Assembly: GCA_033762375.1 (NCBI GenBank)
Contig: JANRLQ010000069.1
Location: 33,343 to 97,342 of the forward strand
Direction: 5' to 3'
From: RDXT01 sp033762375
GTDB lineage: Bacteria > Bacteroidota > Bacteroidia > J057
DNA: 64,000 nt
The notes beneath the pieces were generated by a model. It had not been told where the DNA came from. It did not search any database and saw nothing but the letters and a program-made list of their open reading frames with translations. The translations under genes were made by a program, and so were the position numbers. Of the stretch, positions 25,035-34,266 are shown in pieces (position 1 is the first letter of the stretch; each line of letters begins with the position of its first letter).

Positions 25035-27431
25035 TTACGCAGCTTCGGCGTAGAGTAGTTGTTGAAGGTCATCCAGTGCGCGCAGCAAATTGGGCGCACC
25101 GCCAAACAGGGCGGCAATTTCGCTTATGTTTCCTTTATCGGAAATGGGTTTTACTTCCAAGACCCCGGCGTTGAGTTCAGTCAGGCCAAATTGAACGTAT
25201 TTGTCTAAGATCAAGTTAATGATTTCCCGCGCCCCAGTGGTATAGGCCGCCAGGGTTGCGGCTTTGCGCACCCGTTCAGCGCGTTCGCGGCGGGTCATGG
25301 GTTTGAGGTCGAAGGCTACAAAACATAGCAGATCAAATGGATCGGCCTCGGACATGTTGGTAATATCGGAAAGCTGGTCCAGCGAAATCCCCCGGCTTTC
25401 CAGCTCGGTCATGATGTTTTCCCGTTGTACAGGGTCGGCCCATGCTGCTTGAAAGGCTTTGGCATCGGTGAACAGGGTGGAAACCTGCTCTTTGGCGTAT
25501 TGGGTAAACTGTACGGTCCGCAGTTTGCCGCCAGCATCCAGCACCTGAACACTCTCAGCTACTATGTTTACCTGACCATCGGTGACGTAGTATTTATGGC
25601 GAGTGCTGTTCCCGCTACCTGACCCGCTGCTGAGTCCTTCGGGTGGTTCGTCTGTTCCGTCAGGGGGCTGCGTTTCGGAGCGCGTTTCCACCCAAGAGCC
25701 ATCCACCACTTCGCCGTCTTCGTCTATCGTCTCTTCGGTAATCAGCGGCGGCTCGCCATCAAAATCGGGATCGGCAAACTTGCGGGTCGCGCTTCCGGTG
25801 TAGTCCAGGATGGTAAAAAACAGTTTGTCTTTGTCCTCCCTGACCCGTGTACCCCGTCCGATGATTTGCTTAAACTCGGTCATGGAATTGACCATTCGGA
25901 ACAGCACGATGTTTTTGCAAGTAGGCACATCTACCCCGGTACTCAAGAGCTTGGAGGTAGTAACGATTACGGGGAAGTCCTGCTCGATGTCCATGAACTT
26001 GCCCAGCAATCCTTTACCCCAATCACCTTCATCTGACACGATGCGGACCACGTAGTGTGGGTTTTGTTTCACGAGGTCGGCATTAAGGTTGCTCACCTCA
26101 CGGCGCATCTGGTCGGCGTGCTCCTGGTCATGGCAAAAAATGATGGTTTTGTCCAGCCTGCCGTACTTTTTCAGGTGCTCGGTCAGGTGACGGGCGACGG
26201 CTCGTGTGCGGGGTAATAACGAGAGAACTCGCTCAAAATCAGGGGTTTGGTAGATACCATCCGGGATGATTTGGTCGTATGCGTCCGTCTGCCCCGCTTG
26301 TGGTCGCCAACCCGTCGCGTCAGCCTCTGTGACGACGCGATGCACGATGTATGGAGCTAAAAAACCATCTTCAATACCCTGCCGCAAACTGTACACATAA
26401 ATCGGGTTGCCGAAATAGGCGTAGGTATCTTTATTGTCTTGCCGCAGCGGCGTGGCGGTCAGCCCCAGCTTTACGGCGGGCGCAAAATAGTCCAGGATCA
26501 TGCGCCAATTGCTGTCATCGGTGGCACTGCCCCGGTGGCACTCGTCAATTACGACCAGATCAAAAAAGTGACGCGGAAACTGACGGAATAGTCCTTCTCG
26601 GGCCTCGCTTTCGGCCAATGACTGATAGGTGGAAAAGTAGATTTCGCGGCTGGTAGTCGCGCCGTCATCAAAAATGGAAGCACGGGCATCCCCGAAAATG
26701 GCAAAATCTTTTGAGTAGGGGTCATCTACCAGTACTTTGCGGTCGGCCAGAAACAGCACCTTCGGGCGGCGGTGTTCGCCTGTGGTATTCCAGCGGTTGC
26801 TCCAAAGTTTGTAGATGATCTGAAAGGCAACGGAGGTTTTGCCCGTACCCGTAGCCAGGGTAAGCAGCAGTCGTTTTTTACCTTCTAAAATGGCCTGTAC
26901 CGCCCGGTTAATAGCGATTTCCTGGTAATAGCGGGGTGACTTGCCCAGATTTGGGTTGAGTGGTTTTAACAGAACTTCTTTGACGTACTCAGGTATGGGG
27001 GCGGTTGCGTGTAACCTGCTCCAAAGCTGCTGTGGGGTTGGATATTGGGTAATGATGGTTTCCAATCCGGTGATAAAATCAAATTCTATGATTTCTGCGC
27101 CATTGGTGGCATAGGCAAACCGGCAATCTAGGGCCTGGGCATAGTCTTTAGCTTGTTGCAATCCGGTAGCGGCAATTGTATATTTTTTCTTTGCCTCAAT
27201 AACTGCAATCGGGAAGTTTTGTCCGATGCGCAGGATATAGTCTGCTTTTTTAGGTTTTTGTCGTTTAGCAACTTTTCCTAATACTACGATTTTGCCATCA
27301 GTAAATGTCCGCTGCTCCAATATTTGGTCGTCCGTCCACCCACTCGCATACAGCCTCGGTGTTACTTCCTTACGGCAAGTATCGGCTTCGCTGTCACTAT
27401 GCAGGGGGATAATAATTTTTTTGGCTTCCAT
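25035..27431 (-). CDS. hsdR: Type I restriction endonuclease subunit (DEAD-box translocase)
   Basis: HsdR translocates DNA with ATP and cuts it when the complex meets unmethylated target sites. The 798 residues contain an N-terminal nuclease domain with a PD-ExK-like set (Asp64, then Glu79-Ala80-Lys81 in AVIEAKKK), a helicase motor with Walker A ATGTGKTS (Lys198), DECH box (296-299) and LGLTATPLR, and the second RecA-like domain with the QIIGRGTRVREDK block. The C-terminal part resembles the EcoEI-type R subunit. It is the first gene of the operon. An 11-bp inverted repeat lies just upstream of its start. Confidence 0.96.
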   Translation of the reverse strand: MEAKKIIIPLHSDSEADTCRKEVTPRLYASGWTDDQILEQRTFTDGKIVVLGKVAKRQKPKKADYILRIGQNFPIAVIEAKKKYTIAATGLQQAKDYAQALDCRFAYATNGAEIIEFDFITGLETIITQYPTPQQLWSRLHATAPIPEYVKEVLLKPLNPNLGKSPRYYQEIAINRAVQAILEGKKRLLLTLATGTGKTSVAFQIIYKLWSNRWNTTGEHRRPKVLFLADRKVLVDDPYSKDFAIFGDARASIFDDGATTSREIYFSTYQSLAESEAREGLFRQFPRHFFDLVVIDECHRGSATDDSNWRMILDYFAPAVKLGLTATPLRQDNKDTYAYFGNPIYVYSLRQGIEDGFLAPYIVHRVVTEADATGWRPQAGQTDAYDQIIPDGIYQTPDFERVLSLLPRTRAVARHLTEHLKKYGRLDKTIIFCHDQEHADQMRREVSNLNADLVKQNPHYVVRIVSDEGDWGKGLLGKFMDIEQDFPVIVTTSKLLSTGVDVPTCKNIVLFRMVNSMTEFKQIIGRGTRVREDKDKLFFTILDYTGSATRKFADPDFDGEPPLITEETIDEDGEVVDGSWVETRSETQPPDGTDEPPEGLSSGSGSGNSTRHKYYVTDGQVNIVAESVQVLDAGGKLRTVQFTQYAKEQVSTLFTDAKAFQAAWADPVQRENIMTELESRGISLDQLSDITNMSEADPFDLLCFVAFDLKPMTRRERAERVRKAATLAAYTTGAREIINLILDKYVQFGLTELNAGVLEVKPISDKGNISEIAALFGGAPNLLRALDDLQQLLYAEAA

Positions 27432-27440
27432 CTTCCAGTA

Positions 27441-27492
27441 TAAATTGTGATACAGCCTAACTTACTATAGGAGCCTTTAGGATCACAATTTA
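27441..27492. promoter_or_regulatory. 11-bp inverted repeat upstream of the restriction operon
   Basis: TAAATTGTGAT (27441-27451) and ATCACAATTTA (27482-27492) are perfect reverse complements with 30 bp between. The near arm is 10 bp upstream of the hsdR start on the minus strand. Position and symmetry fit binding sites for a dimeric repressor or a controller acting on the hsd-dinD operon; a boundary mark of the island is another option. No regulator gene of the C-protein type is present nearby. Confidence 0.5.
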
Positions 27493-27542
27493 ATGAAACT
27501 TTTTATCCGTTGGTTTATGCGGCGTGATAATATACAGATTGG

Positions 27543-27581
27543 GCGCGACCTGTCCCCTGCGGTACAGGGTGATGGTCGCGC
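27543..27581 (-). terminator. Nested hairpin downstream of the 27620-28186 gene
   Basis: GCGCGACC/GGTCGCGC outer stem with an inner CCCTG/CAGGG stem. It follows the stop of the minus-strand barrel gene by 38 bp and precedes the hsdR promoter region. No T run follows on the minus strand, so the terminator call is moderate. Confidence 0.45.
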
Positions 27582-27619
27582 ACTGCTACAAAACCGCTAA
27601 GTTACAGCAGGTCCATCCC

Positions 27620-28186
27620 TCACCGCCCCGGCAGGCGATACTTAAGCTGGAGGCCGATGCCCCAGTAACTCCGGTACTCCGAAAACAGGGGATTAAACCG
27701 GAGTTCCGGCTCCAGGCAGAGCTGGCGGCTGAGGGCGATCTGGCGGGAGACCTTCAGCAGCAGGCCCAGGGTATAAACCGGGTCCATGGAATACGACTGC
27801 ACCGTTACGGTCCCATCATCCCGCTGTCGCCAGCCGGTATAGTGCTCAAAGGTCAGCCCGGCAGCGAGATGCACCCATCGGGTATAATAGGTATAGGTGA
27901 GGGGCAGGTACAAAAAACGCTCTGAAACCGTGAAGGTATATAACCCGACCGGGGTCTGTGCATACCATCCCCGCAGGAAGGTACGATAATACAGGCCGGA
28001 GCTGATGCCGCTGTGGCGACTCAGTTGCCGGTCCACCGTAAGGCCGATCCCGGGGATCAGGTCCCGGCCAGAAGACCGCTCAGTGGTGAGGTTGAGCCCG
28101 ACCAGGGTTTGTGGCTGGGCACACAACAGGTGTGAGGCTCCGGCCTGCATCAGCAGGCAGATGATAAGGGTACGCGCAGATTTCAT
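27620..28186 (-). CDS. Small outer-membrane beta-barrel-like protein
   Basis: The 188-residue protein has a signal peptide (MKSARTLIICLLMQAGASHLLCAQ). The mature part is a run of alternating strands with many Tyr and Trp residues (HSGISSGLYYRTFLRGWYAQ, FLYLPLTYTYYTRWVHLAAGL), ending in ...WGIGLQLKYRL, the pattern of a small outer-membrane barrel similar in length to OmpX- or PorT-type barrels. No specific family is recognised and no partner gene is adjacent. It lies between the restriction operon and the hybrid kinase on the same strand, separated from each by non-coding gaps over 140 bp. Confidence 0.7.
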   Translation of the reverse strand: MKSARTLIICLLMQAGASHLLCAQPQTLVGLNLTTERSSGRDLIPGIGLTVDRQLSRHSGISSGLYYRTFLRGWYAQTPVGLYTFTVSERFLYLPLTYTYYTRWVHLAAGLTFEHYTGWRQRDDGTVTVQSYSMDPVYTLGLLLKVSRQIALSRQLCLEPELRFNPLFSEYRSYWGIGLQLKYRLPGR

Positions 28187-28330
28187 ACAGATGATTTTTT
28201 CAGATCAACAGGTGTCAGCGGTGAGGATAAAAAAACAGCCGTGTACCTACAAAATGAAATCTGGTGGTGAAAAGTAGCAGAGGATCGCACTACGTGGCGC
28301 AATATACACCGTTTGTGTCTCTGCACAACC

Positions 28331-30841
28331 TCACCGGTATCTGGCGATGCGGCGGTATAGATCCCGGGGATTGAAGGGTTTGCTGACAAAGTCGTCCATG
28401 CCTGCCTGCTGGATTTCGTCCCGCACTTCCTGCATGACATTGGCGGTAAGGGCAATGATCGGTACCGCCTGATACTCGGGTAGGGCCCGTATGCGCCGGG
28501 TGGCCTCAAATCCGTCCATTTCTGGCATCTGGATGTCCATCAGGATCAGGTCATAGTGGTCCCGGGACGCCATATCCACGGCTATGCGGCCGTTATCAGC
28601 CGTAGCGACCTCGATATCCCATTTTTGGAGAAAACGGGTGGCTATTTTTTGATTGACAAGGTTATCCTCTACCAGCAAAACCCGGGTGTTCAGCAGGCTT
28701 CTGAAGTCCGTGATGTCATAGTCAGACCGCAGGGTGGGGGTAGCGGATTCGCCGGCTGGTATCAGCTGGAACTTGAGGGTAAAATAAAATTCAGAGCCTA
28801 TATTCACCTCACTCCTTACCTGCAATTCGCTGCCCTGGAGGGCCAGGAGCCGTTTGCAGATGGCGAGCCCCAGCCCTGTGCCCCCGTACTTGCGGGTATG
28901 ATCCACACTGGCCTGGGTGAAGCTGTCAAAGATATGCTCCAGTTTTTCGGCAGGGATGCCGATGCCGGTGTCCTGGATAGAGAAGCGGACACTGACCGCC
29001 TCATCGTCTGCTGCTGTTTGGGTGAGCTGTACGGTGACCGCGCCGACCTCCGTAAATTTGATGGCGTTGTTGATCAGATTGGTCAGGATCTGGCTCAGGC
29101 GGGTAGGGTCTCCGAGAACCTGTGGAGGCAGGAGGGGGTCGAGGCGGAGGTGAAGGGCGATGTTTTTTTCATCAGCCTTTTGCTGGAGAGATCTCACCAC
29201 AAATCCGGTGAGGGAAGCCAGGGCGACTTCTGTTTTTTCAAATTCAATATTGCCTGACTCTATCTTGGAGTAGTCGAGGATGTCATTGATGATGACGAGC
29301 AGGTTTTCGCCCGCAAACCGCAGGGTGTGGAGATGATCGAGCTGCTCAGGTTTGGGGTCTTCCTGCATGAGCAGGTGTGAGATACCGATGACCGCATTCA
29401 TGGGGGTGCGTATCTCATGGCTCATGGTGGAGAGGAACTGTGACCGGGCGGCAACGGCAGCCTCAGCGCGTTCTTTGGCTTCTACGAGGGCATTTTGTTT
29501 GAGGCGGAGGTCTGTGATATTGCGCACGATGCAGATCAGCTCCTGGCTGCTGCTTTTGACGACTCTCGCCTCGTAGTATTGTGGCTGACCCTTGATATCA
29601 AGCTCATACTCAAAAAGTTCTACCTGCCCGGAGGTCTGTGCGCGGCTGATATGGGTCAGCAGCAGGTTTTGTATGGCTGTCGGCACCGGCACGTCCCGCA
29701 CGTGGGCACCGATGAGCTTGTCCGGGCTGATAAGGAGCTCGGCGCTTTGGTCTGCTTTGAAGCCGGTGAAGTACCCGTTGAGGTCGAGCTGGAAGATCAT
29801 GTCCGGGAGGGCATTGATCAGGATCTGGCTTCGGCGCTCGCTTTCGCGGGTTTTTTCTTCAGCGATGACCTGCGCCGATATGTCCGCAAAGGTCCCCACG
29901 ACCCGCGTCGGACGGCCGTCTGAATGGGCGCTCACGACCCTGCCACGGGAGAGGATATGGCGGTAGGTCTGGTCAGCAGCCCTGATTCTGAACGGTTTGC
30001 GCATGATCGGATTGTCCCGGCTCAGGGCTGCCACCGTTTCAATGGTATACGCCAGGTCATCCGGATGTACGAGGGGCTGGATAGCCGCCAGTGAGTCCGG
30101 CGTTTGTGCGGGCGTATATCCCAGCATGGCTGTCCAGGAGGGAGATATATATAAGGTATCCGTCTCTACTAGCCAGTCCCAGACGACGTCCTGGTTGCCC
30201 GCAATGGCATAACTCCAGCGTTCTTCGGCCTCCTGCAGGCGCTCGCTCAGGGCAGAGAGGGTCGCCAGTTGGTCAGCCATCTTCCGCTGGTTGTCCATGA
30301 GGGTCAGGTGGGTAGTGATCTGGCGGGTCGTCACAAAGTTCATGACGATCACGATCAGCACCTGGAGCGCTGCAGTAGAGTAGGGGTCCAGCATGGGTGC
30401 CTCCGTAAGCAGGATGGCCGGGAGGCCTGCCAGCAACACGATCAGCAGCAGGAGGCGTATGGGCAGCAGCTGCCGGAACAAAAAAGGAAAAATACAGACC
30501 GTAATCTCCGCCGCAATCAGGTACAGCGGGTTGATATGGTTCAGGTACATCAGCAGCGATATCCACAGCACCGACAATACGCCCGTACCGAAAGCATACC
30601 ATTCCGTCTGGGTTTCGTTCAGCACGCCCCGCGCAGAGAGCGGGATGCCCAGAAACATCAGGACCGCAATCCCAAACCGCCAGACTGGCGGGTCAGTCAC
30701 ATCGGCCAGGGGCGAAAGTGCATTGGTGAGTGCCCCTATCAGGTAAAAACTTCCCCCTGCCAGCATGGCATACCGGAGGAAGGTGGCATAACTGTGGCGC
30801 TCTTGCTGTTTCATACCCAGCTCCGGGACGTTGTCAGACAT
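28331..30841 (-). CDS. Hybrid sensor histidine kinase with two PAS domains and receiver
   Basis: Inner-membrane two-component sensor. Order: about five or six transmembrane helices in the first 190 residues, a short coiled coil, PAS domain 1 (SYAIAGNQDVVWDW... with PAC), PAS domain 2 (ILINALPDMIFQLDLNGYF...), dimerisation/phosphoacceptor helix with STMSHEIRTPMNAVIG, HATPase domain (NLINNAIKF, DTGIGIPAE, GTGLGLAICK) and a receiver domain (VLLVEDN, phospho-Asp in LILMDIQMPEMDG, Lys in SKPF). Counting from a GTG at 30865 these are His483 and Asp777. I prefer the ATG at 30841, because a TATCTTTA -7 element at 30869-30876 would leave the GTG only 4 bp from it. No response regulator or output gene is adjacent, so the phosphate may go to a histidine phosphotransfer protein encoded elsewhere. 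Confidence 0.94.
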   Translation of the reverse strand: MSDNVPELGMKQQERHSYATFLRYAMLAGGSFYLIGALTNALSPLADVTDPPVWRFGIAVLMFLGIPLSARGVLNETQTEWYAFGTGVLSVLWISLLMYLNHINPLYLIAAEITVCIFPFLFRQLLPIRLLLLIVLLAGLPAILLTEAPMLDPYSTAALQVLIVIVMNFVTTRQITTHLTLMDNQRKMADQLATLSALSERLQEAEERWSYAIAGNQDVVWDWLVETDTLYISPSWTAMLGYTPAQTPDSLAAIQPLVHPDDLAYTIETVAALSRDNPIMRKPFRIRAADQTYRHILSRGRVVSAHSDGRPTRVVGTFADISAQVIAEEKTRESERRSQILINALPDMIFQLDLNGYFTGFKADQSAELLISPDKLIGAHVRDVPVPTAIQNLLLTHISRAQTSGQVELFEYELDIKGQPQYYEARVVKSSSQELICIVRNITDLRLKQNALVEAKERAEAAVAARSQFLSTMSHEIRTPMNAVIGISHLLMQEDPKPEQLDHLHTLRFAGENLLVIINDILDYSKIESGNIEFEKTEVALASLTGFVVRSLQQKADEKNIALHLRLDPLLPPQVLGDPTRLSQILTNLINNAIKFTEVGAVTVQLTQTAADDEAVSVRFSIQDTGIGIPAEKLEHIFDSFTQASVDHTRKYGGTGLGLAICKRLLALQGSELQVRSEVNIGSEFYFTLKFQLIPAGESATPTLRSDYDITDFRSLLNTRVLLVEDNLVNQKIATRFLQKWDIEVATADNGRIAVDMASRDHYDLILMDIQMPEMDGFEATRRIRALPEYQAVPIIALTANVMQEVRDEIQQAGMDDFVSKPFNPRDLYRRIARYR

Positions 30842-30868
30842 AAGAGGGGCGGAGGTATTTTTCACAGG

Positions 30869-30876
30869 TAAAGATA
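30869..30876 (-). promoter_or_regulatory. -7-like element (TATCTTTA) for the hybrid kinase
   Basis: On the minus strand this reads TATCTTTA, one mismatch from TAnnTTTG, and lies 28 bp before the ATG at 30841. The same TATCTTT core precedes several other genes in the window at a similar distance. Confidence 0.45.
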
Positions 30877-31061
30877 GCAGGATTACAGTGGTAAAAAAAG
30901 ACCATCATGGGAGATGCCTAACCCTCTCCGGCGAGTATATTCCATATATGGGCCAGACTGTACGCTATGTGGTCGGCTATTGCGGAAAATACCTGTCCTG
31001 CTGCCAACCCTTTTGAAGCCTCAAGCGTCTAATATACGATATGTTGCCAATCGCGGGTCTT

Positions 31062-33629
31062 ATGCACAAATCTTACGTCCTGGTTATACTGCTGCTCCTG
31101 AGCACACAGGGAGCATGGGCTCAGTACGCACTCCGGGGCCGGGTGACGGATACAGAAGGTGAACCTCTGCCGTACACCCGGATATATGTGTCAGGTATAC
31201 AGCGGGGGATCCTCGCCGACGAAAAAGGGCAATACGCCCTGTCACTCCCCGCCGGGTCATATGAGGTGGTGTTTGAGTACCTGGGGTATGAGACCCGCAC
31301 AGTCCCCGTGGAGATGCGCCGCAGCCAGACCCTGGACATGGTGCTGACGCCTGTAGGTATATCAGTCGGGGCGGTGGACATCACCGCCGGCAAACGTGAC
31401 CCTGCCTACGCCATCATGGAGCAGGTGATCGCCCATAAACAAAACCATATCCGGGACTTGGGCTCATTTTCCCGCGAGACCTACAGCAAGATCAGGCTGG
31501 AGCGCGACACGACCCTGCGGCCTCCAAAAAAAATAAAAAAGACCGAAACAGACTCCCTGAAAACCGATACCACACAGCTTGCTGTCGCTGACACGCTCCC
31601 GCCAGATACGGTACCGGCCGGACCGTCCCTGGTGTTTCTGATCGAGTCACAGTCCACCGGATACTTTCAAGCCCCCGGCAAGTTCAAGAGTGTCATCCAT
31701 GCGTATCGCAAGCATTCGGATGAGGGTACACCGACGGTACAGGTTTCTTTTAATGATGGTCAGGCCTTTTCAGATTACGAGCTGGAGACAGATCATCCCT
31801 ATCTGTTTGACCCGGATCCTACCCGTGTCAGCATCAACCTCTACAAAAACCTGATCCAGCTTCCGGGTCTTGGAGACCAGCCCTGGGTATCTCCCCTGCA
31901 CAGCGAGCTCTGGCGTGTCACCTATATCTACCGGCTCGTGGACAAAACCTATGAGGAAGGACGGGTTGTGTACCGGATCGAGGTGCGTCCCCGCAACCGC
32001 GAAGGGGCCACCGTCGAGGGGATACTGACCATCATTGACGGGATATGGGCCATACAGGCTGCTGACCTGGAGCTGATGCCCGCCTCCCTGATGTTTTTCA
32101 AGCAGTTTAAGCTGCACCACACCTACACCCGGCAGGACACCTACTGGACCCTTGCCGAGGAGACCTACGAGTACGAAGCGAAGGAGGGCAAAGACCGGTT
32201 TATGGGCAATACCCATGCGGTCCATACCGGGTATCAGCTCAATCCGACCCTGGCCCGCAATTTTTTTGGGAATGAATCCGTGTCCGTCTCCCAGGAAGCC
32301 TTTGAGCGGGGGGCAGACTACTGGAGCCAGATTCGCCCGGTATCCCTGGACAGCACGGAGATACAGTTTGTACAGGTGCGGGATAGCATTGTGGCGTATT
32401 ATAACAGTCCCGCCTATATCGAGGAGCAGGACTCTATCTACAACCGGCTCACGTGGGTGGACATTGTTTTTAATGGGATCGGGTTTCGGGACCGCCCGCG
32501 CAACATGAACTACTTTCTGTATCCCCTGGTCTCACAGTTTCGTCCGCTGGGGATCGGTGGGTACCGGCACGTGGTCGGCGGCACGATAGACAAAACCTTC
32601 AAACGTTATACAGCCCTGCACCTGGAGGGAGAACTTGACTATGGGTTTAATAACCAAGACCTCAAGGGGTTTGTCCACCTCGGCAGCACATATGCCCCCA
32701 AGCGGTTTGCGCGGCTGGACGTGCGGGTAGGCAACGTGTACAGCATGGTGTACCCTAACCAGACCATCACAGCCGTTATCAGCAGCAGTAACTTTATCAA
32801 CAAGCGGTACATCGGTCTGCGGCACCGGTTTGAAGTCATCAATGGCCTCTACCTGACCGGAACGATTGATTTTGCAGATCGGGCCTCCATAGACAGCCTC
32901 GACGAAGACCAGTGGCGGGATGTCCTCTTTGGGGACAACAACACCCCCCTGAGTTTTGATCCTTACCGCGAGCTGCTCATAGACATCCGGATTCAATACA
33001 CGCCCGGCCAGAAATACCGCATGTTGCCCTACCGCAAGGTGGTCATTGGGAGCAAATGGCCCACGTTTCAGCTTCATTATAAAAAAGCCGTCCCGAATTT
33101 TTTTGGGAGTACCGTGGACTTTGATTTTCTGGAGTTGCGTATCAGCCAGGAGGTTCAGCTGGGGACCCTGGGGCTTACCCGGTGGTTTATTACAGGGGGG
33201 ACATTTCTCCGGTCCAATGTACTGTTTTTTAATGACTACACATTTTTCAGGGGATCGGATCCCTGGTTGTTTGTCAACCCCCTCCGCAACTTTCAGCTGC
33301 TGGGCAGGACCCTCAGCACCCCCAATGAGTACATCGCCGGGCACTATGTCCACGACTTCGGACGTGTCCTGTTTAATAAGGTGCCCCTGATCCGCCGGAC
33401 CAAGGCCGAGACCAGTGCCGGTGCCGGGATATTGTGGGTGCGTGACAGCGATTTTTATCACGCAGAGGCATTTGTGGGGTTGCAGTACCCCTTCCGCATA
33501 CGGCGGCAGCGGTTCCGGCTCGGGGCCTATTTTATTACAGCCTATGGCGATTATCCCCAGGCTCTGAATGCCCAGTTCAAATTTGGGTTTAGCTTTTATG
33601 ATCCCGTCAAGCGGCGCTGGGAGTACTGA
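31062..33629 (+). CDS. Outer-membrane DUF5686 protein with carboxypeptidase-like regulatory domain
   Basis: The 855-residue protein has a signal peptide (MHKSYVLVILLLLSTQGAWAQ), an N-terminal CarboxypepD_reg-like domain (ALRGRVTDTEGEPLPYTRIYVSG..., about residues 22-105), then the DUF5686 region with YAIMEQVIAHKQNH and a long predicted beta-barrel ending FKFGFSFYDPVKRRWEY. Such proteins are common outer-membrane proteins of Bacteroidota; by the TonB-receptor-like front domain they may take part in transport or envelope assembly, but no function is established to my knowledge. The start at 31062 is chosen for the signal peptide; seven more codons upstream are open. It is divergent from the hybrid kinase and monocistronic. 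Confidence 0.87.
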   Translation: MHKSYVLVILLLLSTQGAWAQYALRGRVTDTEGEPLPYTRIYVSGIQRGILADEKGQYALSLPAGSYEVVFEYLGYETRTVPVEMRRSQTLDMVLTPVGISVGAVDITAGKRDPAYAIMEQVIAHKQNHIRDLGSFSRETYSKIRLERDTTLRPPKKIKKTETDSLKTDTTQLAVADTLPPDTVPAGPSLVFLIESQSTGYFQAPGKFKSVIHAYRKHSDEGTPTVQVSFNDGQAFSDYELETDHPYLFDPDPTRVSINLYKNLIQLPGLGDQPWVSPLHSELWRVTYIYRLVDKTYEEGRVVYRIEVRPRNREGATVEGILTIIDGIWAIQAADLELMPASLMFFKQFKLHHTYTRQDTYWTLAEETYEYEAKEGKDRFMGNTHAVHTGYQLNPTLARNFFGNESVSVSQEAFERGADYWSQIRPVSLDSTEIQFVQVRDSIVAYYNSPAYIEEQDSIYNRLTWVDIVFNGIGFRDRPRNMNYFLYPLVSQFRPLGIGGYRHVVGGTIDKTFKRYTALHLEGELDYGFNNQDLKGFVHLGSTYAPKRFARLDVRVGNVYSMVYPNQTITAVISSSNFINKRYIGLRHRFEVINGLYLTGTIDFADRASIDSLDEDQWRDVLFGDNNTPLSFDPYRELLIDIRIQYTPGQKYRMLPYRKVVIGSKWPTFQLHYKKAVPNFFGSTVDFDFLELRISQEVQLGTLGLTRWFITGGTFLRSNVLFFNDYTFFRGSDPWLFVNPLRNFQLLGRTLSTPNEYIAGHYVHDFGRVLFNKVPLIRRTKAETSAGAGILWVRDSDFYHAEAFVGLQYPFRIRRQRFRLGAYFITAYGDYPQALNAQFKFGFSFYDPVKRRWEY

Positions 33630-33658
33630 GGCAGCAGTATTTTTTTTCGGGAAAATCG

Positions 33659-33666
33659 TATCTTTT
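33659..33666 (+). promoter_or_regulatory. -7-like element (TATCTTTT) for the DUF1801 gene
   Basis: TATCTTTT lies 30 bp upstream of the ATG at 33696, in the 66-bp gap after the DUF5686 gene. One mismatch from TAnnTTTG. No convincing -33 element. Confidence 0.4.
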
Positions 33667-33695
33667 CACCGATATAATCCATACGTTGCCAGTAG

Positions 33696-34085
33696 ATGAA
33701 AATGACCGAGCCGCCCCGCGACATTGATACCTATATAGCTGATTTCCCGGCAGCGATCCGGGAGCAGCTGATACTCCTGCGGGAGACCATTCGGGAGGCC
33801 GCACCAGCGGCCACCGAAAAAATCAGCTACGGCATCCCCACCTTTTACCTGGAGGGAAACCTGGTACATTTTGCTGGCTACAAAGCACATATCGGGTTTT
33901 ATCCGGCGCCCTCCGGCATTGCAGCGTTTAAAGAAGCATTGGCAGTGTATCCGCAGGGTAAAGGGTCTATTCAGTTTCCGCTGGATCAGCCATTGCCCCT
34001 GGAGCTGGTGACCCGGATTGTGCAGTACCGGGTTACTGAAAATCTGGCTGCCGCTGCCGGACGCACCCGCCGCAAACGTACATGA
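33696..34085 (+). CDS. DUF1801 family protein (YdhG-like)
   Basis: A 129-residue cytoplasmic protein. The blocks IDTYIADFPAAIREQLILLRETIREAAP, EKISYGIPTFYLEGNLVHFAGYKAHIGFYP, and the C-terminal LVTRIVQYRVTENL match the DUF1801/YdhG family, whose members have a frataxin-like fold (one Bacillus member acts as an iron chaperone). The length is usual for the family. Two functions are possible, iron handling or an unknown stress role; the sequence does not decide. Basic C-terminal tail (GRTRRKRT). No functional neighbours. Confidence 0.85.
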   Translation: MKMTEPPRDIDTYIADFPAAIREQLILLRETIREAAPAATEKISYGIPTFYLEGNLVHFAGYKAHIGFYPAPSGIAAFKEALAVYPQGKGSIQFPLDQPLPLELVTRIVQYRVTENLAAAAGRTRRKRT

Positions 34086-34172
34086 GAGATAACCACGTTA
34101 TGGGATAGTTGAGCTGGCCGTATCGGCTGGCAGGAGTTTTTATCAGATACTGGAATATTAGCAGGGTATTCG

Positions 34173-34180
34173 TATCTTTC
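34173..34180 (+). promoter_or_regulatory. -7-like element (TATCTTTC) upstream of the kinase-HTH gene
   Basis: TATCTTTC lies 94 bp before the ATG at 34267 and 37 bp before an in-frame GTG at 34210. The same TATCTTT core precedes four other genes here. It marks the likely promoter of the sugar-uptake locus. Confidence 0.45.
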
Positions 34181-34266
34181 TGGATAGAAGAAAAACATGC
34201 GGCACTGCTGTGGCAGAAACACTAACACCGGTGGGGCCGTATGATCATGACCCGGACTACGATTGT

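Noticed and set aside
27441..27492. Inverted repeat as a site-specific integration (att) site for the restriction island
   Set aside because: No matching copy at the left edge (around 21100-21160), no integrase and no tRNA gene nearby. A regulatory role explains the position better.
30850..30995. AGGTATTTT and AAAATACCT as an operator pair in the gap between the hybrid kinase and the DUF5686 gene
   Set aside because: The 9-bp arms are 128 bp apart and one arm is inside the kinase's 5' region; with no further symmetry this is within chance.
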